A stretch of DNA of 64,000 nt from Lampropedia aestuarii (GTDB lineage Bacteria; Pseudomonadota; Gammaproteobacteria; Burkholderiales; Burkholderiaceae_C), in NCBI RefSeq assembly GCF_004803635.1, contig NZ_SSWX01000022.1, positions 1 through 64,000 of the forward strand, written 5' to 3'. A program made the translations under genes and the position numbers. This document shows, one piece after another, positions 16,416-25,491 of this stretch. Under the pieces are notes generated by a model. It made no database searches. It was not told the origin of the DNA and saw only the letters and a list, made by a program, of their open reading frames with translations. Position 1 is the first letter of the stretch. Each line of letters opens with the position of its first letter.

Positions 16416-16891
16416 CGCAAGCCGCTACAAGCCGCACGCAAAGTGTGGCAGGCAATGATTTTGCCCAAGCGTATTTCTCCGGGGTTGGCCAGTTAGAAGC
16501 TTCACGGCGTTTCACGGCCGAGCAACTGGAAGTGATCTATGCGATGGGCTATGCAGACATGAACCAGAGGAAATGGGATAGTGCTCTGCGCATCTTCAGC
16601 TTTTTAGCGCTCTATGGCGCCACGCGCAGGCACTACCTGGCCGGCTTGGCAACTTGCCTGCAAATGCTGGGGCGCTGGGATGAAGCCATCGATATCTGGT
16701 CTCTTATCCTCACCTTGTTTGATGACTCGCTAGAGCCCATGCTGCAAATCGTCTATTGCTACTTATCGGCAGGGCGGCGTGAGCTTGCAGTGACCAGGCT
16801 GCAGCAATTAGACCAGGCGCTGGGTGCCCAGGATGCGCTTAAGTTGCGTGTTACGGCATTGCTCGAGCAACTTGAGACTGCGGGCAAGTAA
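16412..16891 (+). CDS. SycD/LcrH-type translocator chaperone 2 (BcrH2-like)
   Basis: 159 residues of TPR units ('EVIYAMGYADMNQRKWDSAL', 'HYLAGLATCLQMLGRWDEAI', 'MLQIVYCYLSAGRRELAV'), clearly related to the chaperone at 13492-13995. Two such chaperones flank the two translocator genes; the second is likely to serve SctE, as the overlap with sctE suggests. Its stop shares one base with the next start (TAATG), so translation is coupled. Confidence 0.88.
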   Translation: MTQAATSRTQSVAGNDFAQAYFSGVGQLEASRRFTAEQLEVIYAMGYADMNQRKWDSALRIFSFLALYGATRRHYLAGLATCLQMLGRWDEAIDIWSLILTLFDDSLEPMLQIVYCYLSAGRRELAVTRLQQLDQALGAQDALKLRVTALLEQLETAGK

Positions 16892-17394
16892 TGCATACGC
16901 TGTTTGCTTCCGGGCAGGTTGAAGCCATTGCAACACCAGAGTCAGTGCAGGGCATTGACGGCTTGTTAGCCAATGATGTGCAAATGCTGACACAAATCGG
17001 CTTTATCGCTGCAGGCCGGGGTGATACCCGTCAATCGAGTGCCATTTTTGCTGGTTTACAGGCTTTGCGACCCCTGCGAGCATTTGCCTGGGTTGGGGAG
17101 GCCACGGCCTGGTTGAACGCAGGCAAGCCCTCTGAGGCTGTGCGTTGTCTGGGTCGTTTTGAAGGGCCGCCGGGCCAGGAGCGCGATATGGTGCAGGCGT
17201 TCTTGGGGCTGGCGATGCAGTTTGACGGGCAGGGGCAGGCCAGTTTGCGTGTATTGAAAGCCGTTGCATTTCAGCCTGTGGATCCTGCCACGGAAGGCAT
17301 GTTGTTGGCACGCCAGATATTGGGTGGCCATACGCTTGAAGACTTGAATACGCCAACACCCGGCGCGGCAGGCACATTTGCGAAGACGCCATAA
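16891..17394 (+). CDS. TPR-like T3SS protein, possible needle chaperone SctG
   Basis: 167 residues with TPR-like helices ('DVQMLTQIGFIAAGRGDTRQ', 'FAWVGEATAWLNAGKPSEAV') and a flexible C-terminus ending 'TPTPGAAGTFAKTP'. Its size and position, between the second SycD-like chaperone and the inner rod gene, suggest the TPR half of the needle chaperone (YscG), which pairs with a YscE-like partner. Identity is inferred from fold and place; a third translocator chaperone or HrpB1-type protein are alternatives. Confidence 0.6.
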   Translation: MHTLFASGQVEAIATPESVQGIDGLLANDVQMLTQIGFIAAGRGDTRQSSAIFAGLQALRPLRAFAWVGEATAWLNAGKPSEAVRCLGRFEGPPGQERDMVQAFLGLAMQFDGQGQASLRVLKAVAFQPVDPATEGMLLARQILGGHTLEDLNTPTPGAAGTFAKTP

Positions 17395-17409
17395 CTAGAA
17401 AGTGTGAAT

Positions 17410-17826
17410 ATGGAAATTCTTTCATCCGCCATGATGGGCGTGGTGACGCCCTCCAGCGCACCAGCCCAGACCAAAGTGAAGCTCGATGAGGTGGCTGCCA
17501 CTCGTTTCGCTGCCTTGATGCAGGCACCATCTGGGGCTGACAATGCCAATGCGGTCAATGCCACAAGCGAGGTTGCATCAGCCACCAGTACCACGCCTGC
17601 GACATGGGGTGATCGCATTCTCTCTGGCATGCAAGGTGTATCCAGTGATTTCCATGGCCAATGGGATTCGGTGCGCCAGGCACTGGCCAGTCCACGCGCA
17701 ATAGAGCCGCGCGAAATGTTGCAGTTGCAGATGCAGATGCACCATATGTCTATTCAGTCGGAGTTGGTGGGCAAGCTGGTGAGCCGCAGCACGCAAAATA
17801 TTGACCAATTGGTGCGCTTGCAATGA
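17410..17826 (+). CDS. sctI: T3SS inner rod protein SctI
   Basis: 138 residues from the ATG at 17410 (a GTG two codons earlier is also possible). The N-terminal two thirds are low in complexity (Ala, Ser, Thr), and the C-terminal 45 residues hold the conserved rod helix: 'EMLQLQMQMHHMSIQSELVG' followed by 'KLVSRSTQNIDQLVRLQ', the YscI/PrgJ signature. The inner rod joins the export gate to the needle and takes part in substrate switching. It heads the sctI-J-K-L-N-O-P-Q-R-S-T-U order that is shared with bsc of Bordetella, and overlaps sctJ by four bases. Confidence 0.85.
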   Translation: MEILSSAMMGVVTPSSAPAQTKVKLDEVAATRFAALMQAPSGADNANAVNATSEVASATSTTPATWGDRILSGMQGVSSDFHGQWDSVRQALASPRAIEPREMLQLQMQMHHMSIQSELVGKLVSRSTQNIDQLVRLQ

Positions 17827-18620
17827 AGGGCAGCCGTTTGTGCGCTGTGCGCTCATGGTGGCTGGTTGCCGTGCTTTCCTTATTGTTGGCAGCCTGCGGC
17901 TCTCGGGTGGATTTATTTGGCTCGATGGCTGCAGACGACGCCAATGAGGTCTTGGCTGCATTGCTTAAGGCTGGAATTCCTGCGGATAAGCAAATGGGTA
18001 AGGAGGGCGTGAGCGTTCGCGTGCCTGACGACCAAGTCGGTCAGGCATTGCAGATCTTGCGTGAAAATGGCCTGCCTCGTGAGCGTTTTGATGGCATGGG
18101 GCAGATTTTCAAGAAAGAGGGCTTGATTTCATCGCCTTTGGAGGAGCGTGCACGCTACATCTACGCGTTATCGCAAGAGTTGTCTGACACGCTCTCCAAA
18201 ATTGACGGCGTGCTGTATGCCAAAGTGCATGTGGTATTGCCCGAGCGGGGCACAGCGGGCGATAGCGGAACGCCTGCAACCGCTGCTGTTTTTATCAAGC
18301 ACCAAGACGGTGTGTCGCTGGAGTTGCTGCAGCCGCAAATTCGGCGTTTAGTCACTAATAGCATTCCGGGCCTTACGGGCGAGCGAGTCTCGATTGTGCT
18401 GGTTTCGGGTCAGCCGGTTGAGGTATCTGCGCAGCAAGAACCTACGGTCAGTTTTTTGGGTAGCTCAATGCGCGCAGGATCATTGGCAGTCGGTATGTGG
18501 ATTGTCTGCACTTTGTTGGTGCTGTGTGTGCTGGCTCTGTCATGGTTGGCGTGGCGCTATGCTTGGCCTGATTGGAAGGCCAGAGCCCAACGCCAAACCC
18601 AAGGGGATGCCAAGGCGTGA
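17823..18620 (+). CDS. sctJ: T3SS inner-ring lipoprotein SctJ
   Basis: 265 residues of the YscJ/PrgK/FliF family. A lipoprotein signal with lipobox LLAAC gives acylated Cys25. Two periplasmic ring-building domains follow ('ALLKAGIPADKQMGKEGVSV', 'ERARYIYALSQELSDTLSKI', 'AKVHVVLPERG'), then one C-terminal membrane helix (about 219-247) and a basic tail. It forms the inner ring of the basal body with SctD. Confidence 0.96.
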   Translation: MKGSRLCAVRSWWLVAVLSLLLAACGSRVDLFGSMAADDANEVLAALLKAGIPADKQMGKEGVSVRVPDDQVGQALQILRENGLPRERFDGMGQIFKKEGLISSPLEERARYIYALSQELSDTLSKIDGVLYAKVHVVLPERGTAGDSGTPATAAVFIKHQDGVSLELLQPQIRRLVTNSIPGLTGERVSIVLVSGQPVEVSAQQEPTVSFLGSSMRAGSLAVGMWIVCTLLVLCVLALSWLAWRYAWPDWKARAQRQTQGDAKA

Positions 18621-18646
18621 CGACTTCGTATTTGCTCGAGCCATGG

Positions 18647-18677
18647 GCACGGAAGGTGACAAGGTCACCCTCCGTGC
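18647..18677. promoter_or_regulatory. Strong hairpin in the sctJ-sctK gap
   Basis: GCACGGAAGGTGAC (18647-18660) and GTCACCCTCCGTGC (18664-18677) pair over 14 bases with one A-C mismatch, leaving a three-base AAG loop. It lies in the only sizeable gap (99 bases) between sctJ and sctK. No T-run follows, so it is not a classical terminator; it could lower expression of downstream genes or mark an RNA-processing site. Confidence 0.6.
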
Positions 18678-18719
18678 ATTGGTGTGTCTGGCTTCAACCC
18701 AAGCTGAAAGGTCATCGGC

Positions 18720-19433
18720 ATGGCTGAGGCTCCTGTATTGGATGGTGGCTTGTCTGAGCCAGTGCCCTTGGCCGCACAGCTGGTGGCTCGCTTGCTGGAA
18801 TTCAACCAGTGGCCGAGTCGTATGTTGCACCCAGCACGTGCGCAAGCGGTTTGGACGGAACAAGAACTGGCCCAACAAGGCCGCAGCGCCAGTCTGGATC
18901 GTGTGCTGCACCTGCGCGCCTCTCGCAGGTTGCTGGCGCAGTTAGGCAGCGATGCGATGCCTGTGACGCAATTGAATGCACCTGCCTTGCCTTTGGCCCT
19001 GATTGCATCGGATCTGCAACTGCTGCTGGTGCGGCGTGTGGGTTTGATGGCTTTGGGCAAGCTGCTTAGCTCTTTGATTGCCAGAGCGCAGGTTGTGCAG
19101 GCGCGCGAAGATTTGGGGCGCGAGTCCATGGATTGGGCCATTGCACATGCATTGCAGTGGCCAGAATCGGGCTGGCTTCACCCGGTCTTGCAGCTGCAGC
19201 AAGGATGGACAGCCAAAGCTGATTTATTGGGTAGCGCTGTTTTGGCGCGCTCATGGCAGCAGGCACCTGCGCCACTGCGCCGCCGTGCGGACTGGAGTCT
19301 TGCCCCTCAGGCATGCGAGTTGGTTTTGCCTGAAACAATCACGGAGGTACAGGCGCGCACGCTTTGCCTGTCGCAACTAGCCGAAATGGAGCCCGCATGG
19401 CTTTTACTCTTCCCACCACAATCAACGCATTGA
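18720..19433 (+). CDS. sctK: T3SS sorting-platform protein SctK
   Basis: 237 residues, Leu/Ala/Gln rich and mostly helical, with the N-terminal 'LLEFNQWPSRMLHPA' stretch seen in YscK/HrpD-type proteins and a C-terminal '[15 protein letters not shown]'. SctK links the cytoplasmic sorting platform (SctQ, SctL, SctN) to the SctD ring. The ATG at 18720 has a GAAAGG ribosome binding site and an in-frame stop shortly upstream. The 3' end overlaps sctL by 37 bases. The family diverges rapidly, so the call leans on the J-K-L order. Confidence 0.78.
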   Translation: MAEAPVLDGGLSEPVPLAAQLVARLLEFNQWPSRMLHPARAQAVWTEQELAQQGRSASLDRVLHLRASRRLLAQLGSDAMPVTQLNAPALPLALIASDLQLLLVRRVGLMALGKLLSSLIARAQVVQAREDLGRESMDWAIAHALQWPESGWLHPVLQLQQGWTAKADLLGSAVLARSWQQAPAPLRRRADWSLAPQACELVLPETITEVQARTLCLSQLAEMEPAWLLLFPPQSTH

Positions 19434-20041
19434 CCCCACGCACACTGCAGGCGCGGCTTGCTCCCGATGTGCGCTTGTTGCGTGCAGCCGATATGCACGC
19501 CTTGGCCAATAGCGAGGCATTGGTTGCGGCCGCCACTGCGCAAGCACAGGCCATTGAGGCTGGTGCAGCCCAGGCCTATGAGGCGGAGCGTCAGCGGGGA
19601 TATCAGGACGGTCTGATGGAAGCCAAAATGGAGCAGGCTGAACAAATGATCGAGAACGTCGGGCGCACGGTCGATTACTTTGCCCGCGTGGAAGGGGAGG
19701 TGGTGGATCTGGTCATGTCCTCGGTGCGCAAAATAATGGCGGATTTTGATGATGAAGCGCGTGTGTTGATTGTGGTGCGCAACGCGCTGGCCGTGGTGCG
19801 CAATCAGAAAAAGATGACGCTGCGCTTGCAACCTAATATGGTGGAGAAGGTGCGCGCGCATGCCAACGAGTTATTGGCTGATTATCCTGGCGTAGGCTAT
19901 CTAGACATCGTGGCCGATGCCAGGCTGCAGGACCAGGCTTGCATTTTGGAGAGTGAAATTGGCATGGTGGAGGCCAGCATCGAAGGGCAGCTGGCGGCCT
20001 TGGAGCAAGCCTTTCGCAAAGTTCTGGGGGCTCGGGTATGA
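19397..20041 (+). CDS. sctL: T3SS stator protein SctL
   Basis: 214 residues from the ATG at 19397 ([18 protein letters not shown]), preferred over an upstream TTG because of the GGAG before it. The central coiled coil (about 45-100, '[20 protein letters not shown]') and the C-terminal globular domain ('[20 protein letters not shown]', ending '[17 protein letters not shown]') match YscL/FliH, which bind and regulate the ATPase and tether it to SctQ. The last four bases overlap sctN. Confidence 0.9.
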   Translation: MAFTLPTTINALTPRTLQARLAPDVRLLRAADMHALANSEALVAAATAQAQAIEAGAAQAYEAERQRGYQDGLMEAKMEQAEQMIENVGRTVDYFARVEGEVVDLVMSSVRKIMADFDDEARVLIVVRNALAVVRNQKKMTLRLQPNMVEKVRAHANELLADYPGVGYLDIVADARLQDQACILESEIGMVEASIEGQLAALEQAFRKVLGARV

Positions 20042-21405
20042 GTGGAGGCCGCTCTGCACGGCCAATTCGCCAGTTCGACTACATCACTGAGATGATGGCG
20101 CAGGCGCTGGAAGATACGCCTATGCTGCGCATCAAAGGGCGTGTGATTCAGGTGGTTGGCACCATCATCAAGGCGGTTGTCCCTACCGTGAAAGTCGGCG
20201 AGGTTTGTTTGTTGCGCAACCCAGGGGAAGATTTTGAGATGAAAGCCGAGGTGGTTGGCTTTGCGCGTGATGCAGCCTTGCTGACCCCCATTGGCGATAT
20301 GTATGGTATTTCGTCTGCTACCGAGGTGATTCCCACTGGGCGCGCCCATATGGTTCCTGTTGGCAATGGTTTATTGGGGCGGGTATTGGATGGCTTGGGA
20401 AGGCCTTTGGATTTGGCTGAGAGAGGCCCACTTGAGGCGAATAAATACTATCCCGTTTTTGCCGAAGCACCAGACCCACTCAAGCGCCGTATTATCAATC
20501 AGCCTTTGGAATTGGGCGTGCGTGCATTGGATGGCGTTTTGACTTGTGGTGAGGGGCAGCGCATGGGGATTTTTGCTGCTGCAGGGGGGGGCAAATCGAC
20601 CTTGATGGGGATGCTGGTCAAAGGCGCAGCAGTCGATGTCACCGTGGTAGCACTGATTGGTGAGCGTGGCCGGGAGGTGCGGGAGTTTTTGGAGCATGAG
20701 CTGGGCCCAGAGGGACGGCGCAAGGCGGTGATTGTTTGTGCGACCAGCGACAAATCTTCAATGGAGCGTGCCAAGGCGGCCTATGTGGCGACCGCGATCG
20801 CTGAGTATTTCCGCGACCAAGGTAAGAAGGTTTTATTTCTGATGGATTCGGTCACGCGTTTTGCGCGTGCTCAGCGTGAGATTGGGTTGGCCGCAGGTGA
20901 GCCGCCGACACGACGCGGTTATCCGCCGTCGGTATTCGCGACCCTGCCAAAGTTGATGGAGCGCTCTGGCATGAACGACAAGGGCTCGATCACGGCGCTC
21001 TACACCGTGTTGGTCGAGGGCGATGATATGACCGAGCCCATCGCGGATGAAACGCGCTCTATTTTGGATGGCCACATCATCCTCTCGCGCAAGCTGGGGG
21101 CGGCCAATCACTACCCAGCGATTGATGTCTTGGCCTCTGCTTCTCGGGTGATGAATGCCGTCATTACGCCAGAGCATAAGCGCCTGGCTGGGCATTTGCG
21201 TGAGTTGATGGCCAAGTACGAGGAGGTGGAGTTGCTGGTGCGCATTGGTGAATACCAGCGTGGCGGCGATGCGGTCACCGATGAAGCGATCGACAAGGTT
21301 GAGCGGATCCGCGCCTTTTTGCGTCAACGTACCGATGAACGAACTTCTTTGGCTGACACCTTGGCTCAGATGCAGATGTTATTGGCAGGTGGGGGGCGCT
21401 CATGA
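20038..21405 (+). CDS. sctN: T3SS ATPase SctN
   Basis: 455 residues of the FliI/YscN family. Walker A is AAGGGKST (about 181-188), Walker B VLFLMD (about 265-270), with the conserved GERGREV (208-214) and '[17 protein letters not shown]' stretches. The hexamer strips chaperones and unfolds substrates at the cytoplasmic face. Overlaps of four bases with both sctL and sctO show tight coupling. Essentially certain. Confidence 0.98.
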   Translation: MSGGRSARPIRQFDYITEMMAQALEDTPMLRIKGRVIQVVGTIIKAVVPTVKVGEVCLLRNPGEDFEMKAEVVGFARDAALLTPIGDMYGISSATEVIPTGRAHMVPVGNGLLGRVLDGLGRPLDLAERGPLEANKYYPVFAEAPDPLKRRIINQPLELGVRALDGVLTCGEGQRMGIFAAAGGGKSTLMGMLVKGAAVDVTVVALIGERGREVREFLEHELGPEGRRKAVIVCATSDKSSMERAKAAYVATAIAEYFRDQGKKVLFLMDSVTRFARAQREIGLAAGEPPTRRGYPPSVFATLPKLMERSGMNDKGSITALYTVLVEGDDMTEPIADETRSILDGHIILSRKLGAANHYPAIDVLASASRVMNAVITPEHKRLAGHLRELMAKYEEVELLVRIGEYQRGGDAVTDEAIDKVERIRAFLRQRTDERTSLADTLAQMQMLLAGGGRS

Positions 21406-21911
21406 GTTTGTTTGGTGAGTTGATTCGCATCAAGCGTTTGCGCGAAGACAAGGCCGAACGCCATATGTACCAGAGCCGACAACAGGCGCAGCAGGCCCGT
21501 GAGGCGCATTTGTTGGCGCAAAGCCATTTGCAGCATATGGTCGAGCAGGGTCAGCAGATTGAGCAGCAGTTGTATGCAGACCTGTTTAGCCGGCAGGTGC
21601 GCGTGCGCGAGATCGATGCTGTGCACCAAGAGCTGGCGCAGATGCGCCAGTGCGAAATGCAGCAAGAACAGGTCGTTTGCGCAGCTGCAGAGCAAGTAGC
21701 AGTGGCGCAAAACGCCTTGCGTCAGGCCCGTGAGGGACACCAGATTGCCCAACGTCAGACCTCCAAATTCGTGGATCTTTCCGCCTCTTTTGATATTCAG
21801 CGCCAACGCGAGAGTGACCGTTTGGAAGACCTGGAGATGGAGGAGGCTGCGAGCGTGCGCCGCGAGCGAGACGATTGGGACGGTTTGCAAACCGACGAGG
21901 AGCAGCCATGA
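21402..21911 (+). CDS. sctO: T3SS central stalk protein SctO
   Basis: 169 residues, almost entirely coiled coil ('[20 protein letters not shown]' onward), rich in Gln, Glu and Arg. This is the YscO/FliJ fold, which inserts into the ATPase ring and links it to SctV. Start and stop overlap sctN and sctP by four bases each. Family members share fold rather than sequence, and the N-O-P order supports the call. Confidence 0.88.
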   Translation: MSLFGELIRIKRLREDKAERHMYQSRQQAQQAREAHLLAQSHLQHMVEQGQQIEQQLYADLFSRQVRVREIDAVHQELAQMRQCEMQQEQVVCAAAEQVAVAQNALRQAREGHQIAQRQTSKFVDLSASFDIQRQRESDRLEDLEMEEAASVRRERDDWDGLQTDEEQP

Positions 21912-22516
21912 GTGTTGAGCGCAGCATCCACCTTGATTTAGGCATGCCGCCAAAAACCGATCTTGAAGATCAGGCAGACAGCGGCACGCCGACGCACAAA
22001 GATTCCCGCAGTCCAGCACAACTTCAGCAAGACCGGCAGGCGTTTGAGGCGAACTTGAAAGGCCCGCCGCACCAAGCAGCCATACCAGCGGCTGTGCCTG
22101 CAAGTCCGTTCGCTTTGTTTGGTCAGACTCCGGTTGTGCAAGCCAGTGTTGCCCAGCTTGATCAACCAAGCGCTGCGGCTGCCTCTGAGGCTTTGGCTGG
22201 TTTGGATGCCACGCTCAGCGCGCTGGCATCGCGTGTATTGGTCGGTCAAGGCAGAAATGGCAGCACAGCGGTACACATTCAACTGGAGTCCCATACGCTG
22301 CCAGGCGTATCGCTGGAAGTTTTTGAAGCCGAGGGGGCATTGGTTGCGCAATTCGTATGCACCAACGAAGCCTCGCGTGAGCGTTTGGCACGGGCCGTGG
22401 ACTGGCTGGCCAAGTCATTGGCCCAGCGGCTGATGCGCAGTGTGCTGGTGCGGGTATTGGCCGATGACCCAGAAGACCCGAGTCCTGTTGAGAGCCGAGC
22501 GGATGCGCCGATTTGA
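21908..22516 (+). CDS. sctP: T3SS needle-length/substrate-switch protein SctP (short form)
   Basis: 202 residues from the ATG at 21908, which overlaps the sctO stop; a longer frame starts inside sctO. The N-terminal half is disordered, Pro/Gln/Ala rich. The C-terminal half (about 100-185, 'STAVHIQLESHTLPGVSLEV' to 'SLAQRLMRSVLVRVL') is the compact T3S4/FliK-type switch domain. In YscP the length of the disordered part sets needle length; this protein is much shorter than YscP (about 450-515) and nearer to other short rulers. Confidence 0.8.
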   Translation: MSVERSIHLDLGMPPKTDLEDQADSGTPTHKDSRSPAQLQQDRQAFEANLKGPPHQAAIPAAVPASPFALFGQTPVVQASVAQLDQPSAAAASEALAGLDATLSALASRVLVGQGRNGSTAVHIQLESHTLPGVSLEVFEAEGALVAQFVCTNEASRERLARAVDWLAKSLAQRLMRSVLVRVLADDPEDPSPVESRADAPI

Positions 22517-22517
22517 T

Positions 22518-23651
22518 ATGCCATTGATGACCCCAATTTCTATGCGCAGTTTGAGCGCCAATGAGGCGCAAGCCTACACCTTGATTGCACAGCGGGCACA
22601 ACACATGCCTTTGCGTATTTTTGAGTGCGATTGGCTGGTTGCTATTGTGCCGGTCGAGCCTTGGCCGCAGGCATTGGCAGATGCCTGGGTTTTGCATTTT
22701 GAGTGGTCTGGCGGTCGCTTTGTGCTGTCTCTGCCAAACGATGCGCTGGCCGAATTTTTGGCTGCAGCACAGCTGTATGACCCTGCCCAAGCACTGCCTG
22801 ATGCACTGGCCGAGCTGCTGCTGGAGGCGGTGTTTGCCGAAGTGTTCGACGCCTTGCGCCCACTTGGGCGTGGTGTGCCGCAGCTGTTGCAGGCGCAGCG
22901 CAGTGATGCGCAGCCAGGGTTCGCTGGCAGCCATGCATTGGCGTTGCATATCAAGTCCGTTGGCAGCAGTAACGTGCTTGCACTGCACCTGCAGGCCGAT
23001 GCCATGGGCCTGTTGGTTGTGGCAGGAGCTGTTGCCAAGCGTGCCCCCATGCGTCAGGGCTTGCGTGAGGACATGCCGCTGCCACTGCGTGTGATGATCG
23101 GCCGCAGCGACTTGCCTCAGCGGGATGTGGCGGCATTGGCTGTGGGTGATGTCTTGCTGCTGCAAGACTGCCGCCTGGATCCCCTCCAACAGTTGTGGTT
23201 GGCAGCCACGCCATCGCACGGTGTCTTGGTCAAGCTGGCTGTATCCCAGCATCCACACCCTGATGCAGTCAGTCCTGATCTTGCAAATGCGGAGCACGCT
23301 GTACATGCTCCTTTGCGCCTTCTTGTTGTTCAAGCCTGGAGCTCTCTCATGACCGATGCGTCCGAAATTACTGCAGCCCCCATGTCTGCAGATGGTCCGT
23401 TAACTTCGCTGGAAGACTTGCCGGTGCAGTTGAGCTTCGATGTGGGCGAATTGAGTATGACACTGGCGCAATTGCGGCAGTTGGCACCTGGGCAGGTGCT
23501 GGACTTCGCACGGCCTCTGGGCGCTGTAGTGAATGTGCGTGCCAATGGGGTCTTGCTGGCGCAGGGCGATTTGGTCAGCATAGACGGTCGATTAGGCGTG
23601 AGTCTGCAACAAGTGTTCTTGGACACAGCACAGCCTGGGGATCAGGCATGA
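22518..23651 (+). CDS. sctQ: T3SS sorting-platform (C-ring) protein SctQ
   Basis: 377 residues from the ATG at 22518, one base after the sctP stop; a longer frame upstream overlaps sctP. The N-terminal part is variable. The C-terminal 75 residues ('LPVQLSFDVGELSMTLAQLR' to 'LVSIDGRLGVSLQQVFL') form the second SPOA/FliN domain, and a first SPOA domain lies around 170-270. It forms the pods of the sorting platform. An in-frame ATG with a strong ribosome binding site at codon 278 probably yields a separate C-terminal product (see 23338-23651). Confidence 0.9.
   Translation: MPLMTPISMRSLSANEAQAYTLIAQRAQHMPLRIFECDWLVAIVPVEPWPQALADAWVLHFEWSGGRFVLSLPNDALAEFLAAAQLYDPAQALPDALAELLLEAVFAEVFDALRPLGRGVPQLLQAQRSDAQPGFAGSHALALHIKSVGSSNVLALHLQADAMGLLVVAGAVAKRAPMRQGLREDMPLPLRVMIGRSDLPQRDVAALAVGDVLLLQDCRLDPLQQLWLAATPSHGVLVKLAVSQHPHPDAVSPDLANAEHAVHAPLRLLVVQAWSSLMTDASEITAAPMSADGPLTSLEDLPVQLSFDVGELSMTLAQLRQLAPGQVLDFARPLGAVVNVRANGVLLAQGDLVSIDGRLGVSLQQVFLDTAQPGDQA
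23338..23651 (+). other. Internal translation start giving SctQ-C
   Basis: GGAG at 23338-23341 lies seven bases before an in-frame ATG at 23349 inside sctQ. It would give a 100-residue protein (MTDASEITAAPMSADG onward) containing the C-terminal SPOA domain. YscQ and SsaQ are known to make such a short second product that joins the full-length form in the platform. The sequence therefore supports the same arrangement here, although product formation is inferred. Confidence 0.65.
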
Positions 23652-24298
23652 GCACTGGCTTGGATCCGGTCACGCTTGCCGTCTTGTTGGCGGCAATGGC
23701 TCTGTTGCCAACGCTCGTCGTAGTGACGACGTCTTTCTTGAAAATTGTCATTGTGATGTCGCTGCTGCGCAATGCTTTGGGGGTGCAGCAAATTCCTCCC
23801 AATTTGGCTTTGTATGGGATGGCCTTGATTTTGAGTGCCTACATCATGGCGCCTATTGGTGTGAACATGGCCGAGCGGCTGACCAATCAGCCGGAGTTGA
23901 TGCAGAACGTGACAACTTTGGTTGGCGGCGTGCGCGAGGGGGCAGAGCCTTTGCGCGAGTTCATGATGCGCAATAGCAGCGCCGAACACCGCGATTTTTT
24001 TGTGCGCACTGCCAAACGCTTGTGGGGGCCAGAGCTGTCTGCGAATGTTCAAGGTAGCGATTTCATGATGCTGATGCCGGCCTTCTTGGTGTCAGAGTTG
24101 ACCGCCGCTTTCAAGATGGGTTTTTTGCTGTATTTGCCGTTTGTTGTGATTGACTTAATTGTCTCCAACATCTTGCTGGCCATGGGGATGATGATGGTTT
24201 CTCCTGTCACCATTTCACTGCCACTCAAGCTGTTTTTGTTTGTCATGCTCGATGGCTGGACGCGTTTGATTCAAAGCTTGGTGTTGTCTTATGTGTGA
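23648..24298 (+). CDS. sctR: T3SS export apparatus protein SctR
   Basis: 216 residues with four membrane segments. Characteristic FliP/YscR stretches are 'TSFLKIVIVMSLLRNALGVQ' (about 28-47), 'DFMMLMPAFLVSELTAAFKM' and 'GMMMVSPVTISLPLKLFLFV'. Five copies form the core of the export gate with SctS and SctT. The start overlaps the sctQ stop by four bases. Confidence 0.97.
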   Translation: MSTGLDPVTLAVLLAAMALLPTLVVVTTSFLKIVIVMSLLRNALGVQQIPPNLALYGMALILSAYIMAPIGVNMAERLTNQPELMQNVTTLVGGVREGAEPLREFMMRNSSAEHRDFFVRTAKRLWGPELSANVQGSDFMMLMPAFLVSELTAAFKMGFLLYLPFVVIDLIVSNILLAMGMMMVSPVTISLPLKLFLFVMLDGWTRLIQSLVLSYV

Positions 24299-24327
24299 AG
24301 TGCCGCTGAAGTCAGAAAGAGGCTGCT

Positions 24328-24597
24328 ATGCAAACGGTTGACGTTGTTTCTTTATTTACTCAAGCCTTGTATCTCGTGCTATGGCTCTCTCTGCCACCGA
24401 TTGTGGTCGGCGCAGTGGTGGGTACATTGTTTTCCTTATTCCAGGCTTTGACTCAAATTCAAGAGCAAACCCTGTCATTTGGCATCAAATTGATCGCCGT
24501 GACGGCAACGCTGTTGTTGACCTCGCGTTGGATTGGCGGCGAGTTATTCAATTTTGGGGTGCAAATTTTTGAGGCGATGGCCACCGTCAGCCATTGA
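24328..24597 (+). CDS. sctS: T3SS export apparatus protein SctS
   Basis: 89 residues, two membrane helices, of the FliQ/YscS family ('WLSLPPIVVGAVVGTLFSLF', 'LTQIQEQTLSFGIKLIAVTA'). The usual length is about 88. It assembles in the SctRST cone. It follows sctR at 29 bases; the ribosome binding site is weak (AGAAAGAGG a few bases upstream). Confidence 0.95.
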   Translation: MQTVDVVSLFTQALYLVLWLSLPPIVVGAVVGTLFSLFQALTQIQEQTLSFGIKLIAVTATLLLTSRWIGGELFNFGVQIFEAMATVSH

Positions 24598-24676
24598 GGT
24601 AGCGTTGGCATTAGGGCGCATAACGGTCCGCATACGAAGCCAGTTTTACATCAATACGCTGATTGCCAGAAGAAAT

Positions 24677-24705
24677 GGAACGCAATGGACTCAGTGGTTA
24701 CATAC
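24677..24705 (+). promoter_or_regulatory. Possible internal ECF-type promoter at the sctT start
   Basis: GGAAC (24677-24681), 15 bases, GTTACATAC (24697-24705) fits the motif seen at the four main promoter sites. It overlaps the beginning of sctT, so a transcript from it would start inside sctT and could only serve sctU and downstream genes. A chance match is possible because the boxes total ten fixed bases in a 64-kb window read on both strands. Confidence 0.35.
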
Positions 24706-25491
24706 GAAGAACTCAAGGGATTTTTGCGGGCGCTGGTGCTTAGCCAGCCGCGCATATTGGCCATGTTCATCGCTCTTCCGATTTTCAACTCACAACTCGT
24801 GCCCGGCATGCTGCGATATGGCTTGGCCGGTGCGTTTGGTATTGTTGCTGTACCGTTGGTGCAGTCGCAATTGGTGGGCGTGAGCCTGGACACCCCGATG
24901 GCTTGGGCGCTGGTGTTGCTTAAAGAGGCCTTTATTGGGTTTGTTTTGGGCTTCATGGTGGCAATTCCATTTTGGATTTTTGAAGGCATTGGTTTTTTGG
25001 TGGATAACCAGCGTGGGGCCAGCATTTCTGCCACGCTCAATCCTCTGACTGGCAATGACTCCTCGCCGATGGGCATTTTGACCAACCAGGCATTTATCGT
25101 TTTTTTCCTGATTTCGGGCGGCTTTAGCTTGATGCTTGGCATGCTGTATGACAGCTTTGCGCTCTGGAGTGTGCCGAGTTGGAGTCCGACTTTGAATGCG
25201 TCCAGCATTCCGTTTTTCTTGTCTCAGTTAGACCGGCTTGTGCGCATGACCTTGTTATTGGCAGCGCCGGCGGTGGTGGCGATGTTTTTGGCTGAATTGG
25301 GCTTGGCTTTGGTGAGCCGATTCGTGCCGCAGTTGCAGGTGTTTTTCATCGCCATGCCAGTCAAGAGCGCATTGGCGGTGCTTATTCTCATTTTCTATGC
25401 CTCTACGCTGTTTGACTACGGACTTGATTTGGTAGAAAGCGTCGGCGGTATTGCGCGGGCACTGGATGCGCAATGGGGGTCCCATGAGTGA
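24685..25491 (+). CDS. sctT: T3SS export apparatus protein SctT
   Basis: 268 residues with about six membrane helices, of the FliR/YscT family ('LVLSQPRILAMFIALPIFNS', 'GIGFLVDNQRGASISATLNP', 'ILTNQAFIVFFLISGGFSLM'). One copy caps the SctR5 ring. The ATG is 87 bases after sctS and eight bases into a possible internal promoter. The 3' end overlaps sctU by eight bases. Confidence 0.95.
   Translation: MDSVVTYEELKGFLRALVLSQPRILAMFIALPIFNSQLVPGMLRYGLAGAFGIVAVPLVQSQLVGVSLDTPMAWALVLLKEAFIGFVLGFMVAIPFWIFEGIGFLVDNQRGASISATLNPLTGNDSSPMGILTNQAFIVFFLISGGFSLMLGMLYDSFALWSVPSWSPTLNASSIPFFLSQLDRLVRMTLLLAAPAVVAMFLAELGLALVSRFVPQLQVFFIAMPVKSALAVLILIFYASTLFDYGLDLVESVGGIARALDAQWGSHE

Noticed and set aside
22215-23333. 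372-residue minus-strand frame opposite sctP/sctQ
   Set aside because: Shadow frame, Cys/Gln/His-rich, contradicted by the coupled sct genes.
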